Assembly (NCBI GenBank): GCA_947448795.1
Contig: CANFOZ010000008.1
Location: 1 to 57,805 of the forward strand
Origin: Bacteroidota bacterium
GTDB taxonomy: Bacteria > Bacteroidota > Bacteroidia > AKYH767-A > JAHEYN01
DNA length: 57,805 bases
Direction: 5' to 3'
The notes beneath the pieces are model-generated. The model made no database searches. It was not told the DNA's origin and worked only from the letters and a program-made list of their open reading frames with translations. Position numbers and translations under genes: made by a program. Below are positions 49,682 to 57,805 of this stretch, piece by piece; position 1 is the first letter of the stretch, and each line of letters opens with the position of its first letter.

Positions 49682-50169
49682 TTTTTTGCGAATGTAATTG
49701 GCGAATAGTGCGCAAATTTGGATGGCGCAGAAATGTTCATGCGATAGTCAGCAATGAAGGACGACAAGAGTCGTTTAAATTCATCTTGCTTTTCGATGGA
49801 CGGTTTAGTTGCAGGGTCGCTGGCTAAGAAATTGAAGTAGAAGTAATCGATTGAGCCATTTGCTGAAAAATAAACCCTATTAATACACTTTGTCGGAGCG
49901 TCGAACGAAAAGGAATTGGCTTTCAAGTATTTTTTCAAGTCTTCCATCATTTTGTTGTATGCTATATACAAGGAGTTGACATCGTGCTCGTTTTTGAAAA
50001 CAGAACTAAAAAGGTCTGCTGCGCATGCTTTTGGATATTCGTTTTCGAGGGTCCAAATGGAGTTACCGTTCTTTTGTGCGTTTTGAAAAGAATCTGCAAT
50101 ATGCAAGGGCTGTCCAAAGATAGAACCGGAAAAAAGAACTAGCGCGATGAGTGTAAGTCTAATGTTCAC
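49678..50169 (-). CDS. Exported protein of unknown function
   Basis: A 163-residue protein with a signal peptide (MNIRLTLIALVLFSGSIFG, cut near residue 19). The mature part contains CINRVYFSANGSIDYFYFN and FKRLLSSFIADYRM, in a style similar to other small exported Bacteroidota proteins, with a possible TonB-C-like fold; I do not name a family. Two cysteines are present in the mature part. Starts with GTG at 50169; no ATG preserves the signal. No partner gene on this strand. Confidence 0.65.
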   Translation of the reverse strand: MNIRLTLIALVLFSGSIFGQPLHIADSFQNAQKNGNSIWTLENEYPKACAADLFSSVFKNEHDVNSLYIAYNKMMEDLKKYLKANSFSFDAPTKCINRVYFSANGSIDYFYFNFLASDPATKPSIEKQDEFKRLLSSFIADYRMNISAPSKFAHYSPITFAKN

Positions 50170-50269
50170 GGGGCTTTATTTTTATTTTGTGAAATTAAAT
50201 ATACGCAAAATTATCCAATTAAATAGAATGATTAATAGAAACGGGAGAAATTTGGAATAAATTTAAGTG

Positions 50270-50297
50270 TTGGTAGTGCAATTAATTGCTAATTTTG
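50270..50297 (+). promoter_or_regulatory. Promoter of the Fur-STAS-purA-OstA row
   Basis: TTG (50270-50272), 17 bases, TAATTTTG (50290-50297). ATG of the Fur-family gene is 14 bases further on. Confidence 0.55.
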
Positions 50298-50311
50298 TCC
50301 TTTAATGTACC

Positions 50312-50800
50312 ATGAAGGACAGCATTCTAGAACGCGTAAAGCAGCTATTCACCGACTATCTTAAAGAGCATGGTCAGCGGCGTACACCCGAGCGGTACGC
50401 GATATTAGCAGAGATATATTCCTTGGATCAGCATTTTGATGTAGAATCGCTTTTTACGCGTATGCTCGGATTAGGTCATAACGTTTCTCGTGCTACGGTT
50501 TACAACACCCTTGAGCTCCTGCTTGAATGCCGCTTGATTACCAAGCATCAGTTTGGTAAAAACCTTTCCCAATACGAGAAATCATTCGAATATAAACAAC
50601 ACGATCATTTGCTCTGTGAGGATTGTGAGCGGGTGGTTGAATTTTGTGATCCGCGCATCCAGCAGATACAATCCATGATGGGCGATATTCTGCAGTTTAA
50701 TATAACGCATCACGCCCTAACGCTTTATGGTCGCTGTAGTTTGTTGGCCAAAGGCGAGCACTGCACGCATTATCAAGAGAAAAGAAGTTTACTAAAATAA
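50312..50800 (+). CDS. Fur-family transcription regulator
   Basis: A 162-residue Fur-type repressor. A winged helix (about 15-85: RRTPERYAIL ... VSRATVYNTLELL) and a dimer domain with QHDHLLCEDC. The structural-zinc cysteines are C102/C105 and C142/C151; the second pair is spaced wider than in classic Fur. Which ion or peroxide it senses is not told by the sequence. Leads the row STAS-purA-OstA with gaps of 9, 38 and 11 bases. Confidence 0.92.
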   Translation: MKDSILERVKQLFTDYLKEHGQRRTPERYAILAEIYSLDQHFDVESLFTRMLGLGHNVSRATVYNTLELLLECRLITKHQFGKNLSQYEKSFEYKQHDHLLCEDCERVVEFCDPRIQQIQSMMGDILQFNITHHALTLYGRCSLLAKGEHCTHYQEKRSLLK

Positions 50801-50809
50801 GTTAAACAA

Positions 50810-52467
<1,658 letters not shown>

Positions 52468-52478
52468 TCCCCTCTCAC

Positions 52479-54071
52479 TTGTTTAGAAGCGCTCTCATTA
52501 TTCTAATGCTGTTTCTGCTTTCGTCATTGAAAGCGCAGAATGCAGACCGCGTGCAGTTGTTGCATGCTGATTTTTTAGAATACAACGAAGCGGAGCTTGG
52601 GCCTTTCAAACGGCTCATTGGCAATGTTGCCTTTCAACATGACAACGTTTTGCTTGATTGCGACAGCGCCCATTTTTTCTCGGACAATAATTATGTCGAA
52701 GCCTATAGCCATGTTTTTATACGACAGGGTGATTCGTTGCGCTTGTTCGGTGACGTGCTGAAATATTATGGAGACACCCACAAAGCAGAGCTCTATACCA
52801 ATGTACGCATGGAAAAAGGCAATACAACATTGACCACCGACCGGCTCGATTACGACATGACCACAGACATTGCTGTGTATCAGTCTGGTGCGCGCATCGT
52901 CGATCGTTCGGACTCCTTTCGTAAGTCGGGTGGTGCTAAAAACAAGGGTAAGTCAACGGTAAATACATCGAACGAGAATGTATTAACAAGTCGTGTTGGC
53001 TATTTTTATTCGCGTGAAAACATGCTTTTTTTTCAAAAGGATGTGGTGCTAACCAATGCTGATTATGTGATGCGCTCAGATACTTTGAAATACAACACGA
53101 ATAGTAAAACGGCTTTCTTTTTTGGCCCAACAACGGTCACTGGCAAGGATAACTTTATCTATGCTGAGTCGGGTTGGTACGATACAGAAGCGGATATTGC
53201 GGATCTGAACAAGAACAGTTTTATTCGGAATGGAGCTCAGAAGATATGGGGCGAAAAGATTCATTACGACCGCAACACAACGCAAGCCAAGGCGTATGGT
53301 GATATAGTCATGCAAGATACCGTTCAAAACATCTTCATTACTGGTATGTATGGCTATAGCGACCAAACCAATGATTCGGCGATGGTAACGGGGAAAGCAT
53401 TGATGGTTCAGGTGATGGATGGCGATACCTTGTTTTTGCACGGCGACACCCTTTGCGTTATGCGCGACTCGCTCAGCAAGGCATTAAAGCTAACGGGGGA
53501 TTCTGCAAAGAAGGTGTTGATGGCCTATCATCATGTAAAGCTGTTTAAGTCGGATCTTCAAGGCAAATGCGATTCCTTGGTTTACGTGCTGCGCGACTCG
53601 ATGATTCACCTGTTTCGCGAACCGATTCTTTGGTCTGATGCTAACCAGCTTACTGCCGACCATATTCGGATGCAACTAGCCAACAACAGGATGGATAGAC
53701 TGTATTTAGACAACGGCGCCTTCATAGTATCGCAGGAAGACAGCGCTCGATTTAGTCAAATAAAAGGCCGGGATATGATTGGCTATTTTGACAAAAACGA
53801 GTTGCACAGCATTCATGTTGAAGGCAACGGGCAGACGATTTATTTTGCACGCGACAAGGTGAATAAATTCATCGGTGTAAACCGCGCGGAAGGTTCTGAA
53901 ATCAGGATTGGCTTAGCCGATGGCAAAGTACAGAACATCAACATCATCAAAGCGCCGGAGGCTACTTTTTATCCGGTCAACGAGCTAAGTGCGAAGGAGC
54001 TGCGCCTGAAAGATTTTGTTTGGCGTGCATCCGAGAGGCCGCTTGAGAAAGCAGCGGTTTTTAATCCTTGA
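52479..54071 (+). CDS. OstA/LptA-like outer-membrane biogenesis protein
   Basis: A 530-residue protein with a signal peptide (MFRSALIILMLFLLSSLKA) and long OstA-type beta repeats: VQLLHADFLEYNE ... LIGNVAFQHDNVLLDCDSAHFF at the start and similar repeats further on (MRSDTLKYNTNSKTAFFFGPT, KIWGEKIHYDRNTTQAKAYGD). The fold is that of LptA/LptD-N, which carries LPS across the periplasm. It starts with TTG at 52479, 11 bases after purA; ATG 52506 would cut the signal peptide. Bacteroidota proteins of this type are common; whether it moves LPS is inferred from the fold. Confidence 0.88.
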   Translation: MFRSALIILMLFLLSSLKAQNADRVQLLHADFLEYNEAELGPFKRLIGNVAFQHDNVLLDCDSAHFFSDNNYVEAYSHVFIRQGDSLRLFGDVLKYYGDTHKAELYTNVRMEKGNTTLTTDRLDYDMTTDIAVYQSGARIVDRSDSFRKSGGAKNKGKSTVNTSNENVLTSRVGYFYSRENMLFFQKDVVLTNADYVMRSDTLKYNTNSKTAFFFGPTTVTGKDNFIYAESGWYDTEADIADLNKNSFIRNGAQKIWGEKIHYDRNTTQAKAYGDIVMQDTVQNIFITGMYGYSDQTNDSAMVTGKALMVQVMDGDTLFLHGDTLCVMRDSLSKALKLTGDSAKKVLMAYHHVKLFKSDLQGKCDSLVYVLRDSMIHLFREPILWSDANQLTADHIRMQLANNRMDRLYLDNGAFIVSQEDSARFSQIKGRDMIGYFDKNELHSIHVEGNGQTIYFARDKVNKFIGVNRAEGSEIRIGLADGKVQNINIIKAPEATFYPVNELSAKELRLKDFVWRASERPLEKAAVFNP

Positions 54072-55655
54072 TCAATTAAGCGATCGGATATATTCGAAGC
54101 ATTTTTCTGCACAGCGTTCACCATCCATCGCGGCTGAAACGATGCCACCTGCATAGCCGGCTCCTTCACCACAAGGAAACAAACCTTGCCAGTCGGGATG
54201 CATGAGTTGTTCTTTGTCGCGAGGAATACGCACGGGGGAGGAGGTGCGTGATTCAACGCCAACAAGCAGGGCATCTTCAGTGAGATAGCCTTTCATTTTT
54301 TTTCCAAAGACCTTGAAGCCTTCTTTGAGTCGTGTGGCGATGAAGGCCGGGAGCACTTCGTCGAGGGCGGCTGGCTGAAGACCAGGCTGATAGCTTGTTT
54401 GAGGAAGGGAAGAGGATATTCGTCCAGCAACAAAATCGGTCATGCGCTGAGCAGGCGCAACTTGTGTTCCGCCACCGGCAGCGCAGGCGCGTTGTTCCAC
54501 CATTTGTTGAAAGGCAAGAAATGCCAAAGGTCCTTCTTTTTGAAAAGCCACCACATCTTCGTGTTCAACCGAAACAACCATGCCCGAGTTGGCAAAGCGT
54601 GAGTTACGGCGCGACGGTGACATGCCGTTCACGACGAGCTCGCCAGGAGCTGTAGCAGCAGGTACGATGAATCCACCTGGGCACATACAGAAGGAATACA
54701 CGCCCCGTCCATCGACCTGATGGGTAAGGGCATAAGAAGCGGGTGGGAGCAAGCTAGGGCGTGTTTCGCAGCGATACCTAATCGTATCGATTAGTTCTTG
54801 CGGATGCTCGATACGAAGGCCAAGCGCAAAGGGTTTTGAATCGATACGAATACCTTCTTGATGCAGCAGTTGAAATACATCGCGTGCACTATGTCCTGTT
54901 GCTAGAATAACGGCTTTTGCATCAATATCTCCGAGCAGTTCAGGATTATCAACGGCAACAGCTTTGCAGCCGTGTATGCGTGTTCCTTTTTTTAAAAAAC
55001 CAACCAATTTGGTGTCAAAGCAAATCTCACCGCCAGCATTCAAGATTGTATGGCGCATGGCTTCGATGATCTTGGGTAATTTATTTGTGCCAATGTGCGG
55101 GTGTGCTTCGACGGTTATATCGGCGTTTGCACCATGCGCAACGAAGATGTTCAAGATACGTTCGACATCACCTCTTTTTGTTGCGCGGGTGTATAATTTT
55201 CCGTCGGAGTAAGTACCAGCCCCACCTTCGCCAAAACAGTAATTGGATTCGGGGTTGACCGTTTGTTTTTTATTGATAGCAGCTAAGTCGTGGCGGCGTG
55301 CACGCACATCTTTTCCACGTTCAATAACGATGGGTTTTAATCCCAGCTCAATCAGTTTTAAGGCAGCGAACAGACCTGCAGGTCCAGCGCCTACAACCAA
55401 TACGCGCATTGCTTTTGAAACATCTTTTAGTACCGGCATAAAATGCTCGAGCGGTGGCATCTCCTCTTGGATAAACACATCGCAATGCAGGTGGGCTTTT
55501 ATGCTGCTGCTTCGCGCATCAATTGAGCGTTTGCGCACGCGAACACCATTAATCTGTTCTTCGTCGATAGCCAGAAATGCGGCTGCTGCTTTTTGTATCG
55601 TCGCATCTACGGTCGCTTCTTCGAGCGACAGGTAGAGTTCGATGTTTCTGATCAT
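54072..55655 (-). CDS. FAD-dependent oxidoreductase (COG2509-like)
   Basis: A 527-residue flavoprotein. After an N-terminal domain of about 80 residues comes the FAD loop VVGAGPAGLFAALKL, CFGEGGAGTYSDGKLYTR near 145-160 and the C-terminal FPCGEGAGYAGGIVSAAMDG. This is the COG2509 uncharacterised dehydrogenase group. The role is unknown. It is the last gene of trkH-ubiE-porT-FAD, five bases after porT. Its stop touches the convergent OstA gene end directly. Confidence 0.9.
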   Translation of the reverse strand: MIRNIELYLSLEEATVDATIQKAAAAFLAIDEEQINGVRVRKRSIDARSSSIKAHLHCDVFIQEEMPPLEHFMPVLKDVSKAMRVLVVGAGPAGLFAALKLIELGLKPIVIERGKDVRARRHDLAAINKKQTVNPESNYCFGEGGAGTYSDGKLYTRATKRGDVERILNIFVAHGANADITVEAHPHIGTNKLPKIIEAMRHTILNAGGEICFDTKLVGFLKKGTRIHGCKAVAVDNPELLGDIDAKAVILATGHSARDVFQLLHQEGIRIDSKPFALGLRIEHPQELIDTIRYRCETRPSLLPPASYALTHQVDGRGVYSFCMCPGGFIVPAATAPGELVVNGMSPSRRNSRFANSGMVVSVEHEDVVAFQKEGPLAFLAFQQMVEQRACAAGGGTQVAPAQRMTDFVAGRISSSLPQTSYQPGLQPAALDEVLPAFIATRLKEGFKVFGKKMKGYLTEDALLVGVESRTSSPVRIPRDKEQLMHPDWQGLFPCGEGAGYAGGIVSAAMDGERCAEKCFEYIRSLN

Positions 55656-55660
55656 GAGGT

Positions 55661-56431
55661 TTATTCAAAAATAAAGGAAAGGAGGAAGACTTTGGATCGC
55701 AGACTCTCAATAGATTCGGAGAAAATCTTGCCGTCGTGAACAGCGAGGTTGTTTATACCTTGATACATCTTGATTTCAGGGGAAAAACGAAAATACTGCA
55801 TGTAGCAATCAATGCCGAAGCCAAGCGTGTAGCCATAATCGTTCTTTTGTATTTTAACGATTTGCTTGTATGGATTTGGGTCGTTGGTGTTGACCTTCTT
55901 TTGCGAAGCCATATCGATGCTGTATTTCACGCCACCTACCAAATACATCCTATAGTTGTTGATGCGGGAGGATTTGTATTTGAATTCCAAAGGAAATTCA
56001 AGAAAGGTAGACTCCACTGACTTGGTGCTTGTAAATTTTGTTTTGTCAGTTTTTACCCTGCTTGTGTCGAATGTATAGGTTAAGTCGCGTTGGGTAAAAG
56101 AGAGATCTGGAACGAAACGCACGTTAGCGTGTTCTCCGAGTTTTAGTTCCGACATGATACCCAAGTTGAAGCCGCTGCCACCAACGGTTTCAACGCTAAA
56201 TAAAGAGTCGTAGCTTAAAAAGTGAGCGGATTGATGCAGCACGAAATCGGTCTTGTTTACACCCAGTAGAAAGCCGAAATTGAGTGTATTAAAGTCGTGC
56301 TTTGGAATGTTTAAAGGAACTCTGTTTCGTTGCGCGTGGGCATGCATTGAAAACGAGAGAAATAGTAATGTAAGCGCCAGAAAGGGTATGCAAAGACGAA
56401 AAGACAGGCAATTTTTTTTTGTGTTATACAT
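55661..56431 (-). CDS. porT: Type IX secretion protein PorT
   Basis: A 256-residue outer-membrane beta-barrel protein with a signal peptide (about 1-34, ending AHAQ). NIPKHDFNTLNFGFLLGVNKTDF opens the barrel; the YMQYFRFSPEIKMYQGINNL segment and a terminal strand ending in Phe-Glu follow the PorT/SprT pattern. It is needed for the type IX system that exports proteins such as the LamG protein at 9044. Start one base after ubiE; the ubiE-porT order is common in Bacteroidota and supports the call. Confidence 0.88.
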   Translation of the reverse strand: MYNTKKNCLSFRLCIPFLALTLLFLSFSMHAHAQRNRVPLNIPKHDFNTLNFGFLLGVNKTDFVLHQSAHFLSYDSLFSVETVGGSGFNLGIMSELKLGEHANVRFVPDLSFTQRDLTYTFDTSRVKTDKTKFTSTKSVESTFLEFPLEFKYKSSRINNYRMYLVGGVKYSIDMASQKKVNTNDPNPYKQIVKIQKNDYGYTLGFGIDCYMQYFRFSPEIKMYQGINNLAVHDGKIFSESIESLRSKVFLLSFIFE

Positions 56432-56432
56432 T

Positions 56433-57143
56433 CTACTTGTTTCCTAAATAGAGTGATGCAATGCCGAAGGTTAAAGGTATTTGTCGCACCTCAACAAAGC
56501 CGTTTTTCTTCATCATTTCCAAGAACGTTTGTCCTTCCGGAAATTTTTCGACGGAGTCGGGAAGATAGGTGTATGCTGTGCTATGCTTTGAAATTAGTCG
56601 TCCAACAAGAGGGAGTATGAAAGAAAAGTAAAACTGATAAACTTGCTTAATCGGGAAGGTCTTTGGTTTTGAGAATTCAAGCACCACGAGCATGCCTTTC
56701 GGTTTTAGAACACGATGCATTTCGTGTAGGCCTTTGTTGATATCAGCGAAATTACGCACACCAAAACCAACGGTTATAGCATCAAAGTTATTGTCTGCGA
56801 AGGGCATATCCTCCGAATCACCGACAAGGAGCTGTATGCAATCATCGACCTTTCGGTTTTTTACTTTAATACGTCCGAGGTCAAGCATTCCTTCTGATAT
56901 ATCGATGCCGATGATCTGCTTTGGCTTAAGGGAGAGTGCTTCAAGTGCAAAGTCTCCTGTACCTGTAGCCACATCAAGCATTATTTGTGGTTTCAGATGG
57001 GCAATCTGTCGGATCGCTTTTTTACGCCAAAGGATATCGATTCCAACCGATAGAACATGATTTAGAAAATCGTAGCGCGGCGCGATTCCGTTGAACATGT
57101 CGCGCACCATTTCTTTCTTTCCCGTTTGTGTTGCAGTGGTCAT
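56433..57143 (-). CDS. ubiE: Demethylmenaquinone methyltransferase (UbiE/MenG)
   Basis: A 236-residue SAM methyltransferase with motif I LDVATGTGDFA near 57-67, the family segment RYDFLNHVLSVGIDILWRKKA at the start and VRNFADINKGLHEMHRVLKPKG in the middle. It carries out the last step of menaquinone making. No ubiquinone genes exist here, and mqnA at 45350 supports a menaquinone role. Nine bases after the trkH stop and one base before porT. Confidence 0.95.
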   Translation of the reverse strand: MTTATQTGKKEMVRDMFNGIAPRYDFLNHVLSVGIDILWRKKAIRQIAHLKPQIMLDVATGTGDFALEALSLKPKQIIGIDISEGMLDLGRIKVKNRKVDDCIQLLVGDSEDMPFADNNFDAITVGFGVRNFADINKGLHEMHRVLKPKGMLVVLEFSKPKTFPIKQVYQFYFSFILPLVGRLISKHSTAYTYLPDSVEKFPEGQTFLEMMKKNGFVEVRQIPLTFGIASLYLGNK

Positions 57144-57152
57144 AGTATTTTC

Positions 57153-57805
57153 TTAGCCAACGATAACGTGTGCGGTGGAGTATTTGTAATTTGTTTTTGT
57201 AGGGCGCTTTGCGATAGCGAAGGCCAGCGTTAATGGGCCGATGCGCCCGACGAACATGGAGGCGATGACAATGAATTTACCGTATGGTGACAGTGCCGAT
57301 GTCAATCCCGTGCTGAGTCCTACTGTAGAGAAGGCACTAACTTCTTCGAAGGCCAAATGCAGCACTTGTTGTCCTGGTTCGGTGATGCAAAGGGCAACAG
57401 TGGAAAAGAAGATGTAGGTGAGTGCAAAGACGAGGATAGTGAACGCTTTGTTAAGCAATTCAGGATAAACCGAATGTTTGAAGATCTGCATGCGCTGACG
57501 ACCACGGAGGGTGTTGTATGCCGATATAAAAATGAGTGTGAAGCTCGATGTTTTTATACCTCCGCCAGTAGAGCCGGAGCTGGCGCCGATAAACATTAAA
57601 AACATCATGATTAACAGCATGCTCGGCATCAATTGACTTACGGGCACGACGCTCAAGCCGGCTGTTCGACAGGTTACCGACATGAAGATTGAGGTTATTG
57701 CCTGTTCAACCGGTTTGTGTCCTGCAAGTGTATTGTTGTGTTCTATAAAGTAAAACGAGATAGCGCCCAACAAGCCTAGAGCAATGGTGCTATACAAAGC
57801 AATTC
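57153..57805 (-). CDS. trkH: TrkH-type potassium uptake protein (5' partial)
   Basis: About 217 C-terminal residues of a membrane protein; the frame runs off the window end. CRTAGLSVVP, FIGASSGSTGGGIKTSSF and AFSTVGLSTGLTSALSPYGK are the third and fourth pore-loop regions of TrkH/KtrB-type K+ transporters, and the last segments lead to SMFVGRIGPLTLAFAIAKR. It moves K+ (with or without Na+ or H+) into the cell with a TrkA/KtrA regulator, not seen here. Starts the visible part of the trkH-ubiE-porT-FAD row. Confidence 0.92.
   Translation of the reverse strand, partial: IALYSTIALGLLGAISFYFIEHNNTLAGHKPVEQAITSIFMSVTCRTAGLSVVPVSQLMPSMLLIMMFLMFIGASSGSTGGGIKTSSFTLIFISAYNTLRGRQRMQIFKHSVYPELLNKAFTILVFALTYIFFSTVALCITEPGQQVLHLAFEEVSAFSTVGLSTGLTSALSPYGKFIVIASMFVGRIGPLTLAFAIAKRPTKTNYKYSTAHVIVG

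Overview
The window reads as a chromosomal segment of a Bacteroidota bacterium, probably a free-living member of the Chitinophagales/Sphingobacteriales side of the phylum (that rank is inference). The signs are: promoters of the TTG-N19-21-TAnnTTTG type in front of many genes and no Shine-Dalgarno pattern; a type IX secretion component (PorT) and a secreted protein with a C-terminal sorting domain; type III glutamine synthetase; a fused E1 alpha/beta 2-oxoacid dehydrogenase; ATP-dependent PEP carboxykinase; the futalosine route to menaquinone (MqnA); and LpxD/OstA-type outer-membrane genes. Genes are dense and lie in short operons on both strands.

Layout. 1-2.4 kb is an accessory, repeat-rich island. 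It opens inside the variable 3' end of what looks like a diversity-generating retroelement (DGR) target protein, followed by a palindrome and the first ~33 codons of an avd gene that is cut off by a ~124-bp palindromic repeat. A second copy of this repeat lies 1.8 kb further on, beyond a RhuM-Fic gene. 2.4-9 kb: a P-loop kinase, pckA, an M32 carboxypeptidase, DUF423, a saccharopine dehydrogenase-like enzyme and a tRNA methyltransferase. 9-18.4 kb: a T9SS-sorted LamG protein, an M23 peptidase, an SdpR/SdpI-like pair with a clear operator, an S41 protease, PyrR-like, NlpC/P60, RlmD, ornithine aminotransferase and DUF4332. 18.6-24 kb: response regulator, histidine kinase and P-type ATPase in a row, then a TIGR01777 epimerase. 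24.2-25.9 kb: an MbnP-MbnH pair (copper protein plus diheme enzyme). 25.9-27.8 kb: an ORF6N DNA-binding protein gene with three near-identical palindromes before, inside and after it, a tRNA-Lys, and an XRE/S24 repressor with its own operator.

27.8-34.2 kb: lpxD with an RsbU-like phosphatase, lgt and mtaB, and a peptide-binding lipoprotein. 34.2-40.2 kb (minus strand): mutL, two rhomboids and a membrane EEP phosphatase as one operon; rpsP and rimM separated by a terminator. 40.5-46.8 kb: type III glutamine synthetase, the fused E1 enzyme, mqnA and an AcpH-like protein. 46.8-54 kb: a YgiD-like dioxygenase, an ABC-F protein, and a Fur-STAS-purA-OstA gene row. 54-57.8 kb (minus strand): TrkH (cut by the window end), ubiE, porT and an FAD oxidoreductase.

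The most interesting items are the DGR fragment with its interrupted avd gene, the ORF6N gene with a palindrome that is both operator-like and coding, the MbnP-MbnH pair, and several promoters whose -7 box lies so close to the start codon that leaderless transcripts are expected. All function calls come from reading the sequence; no database search was possible.
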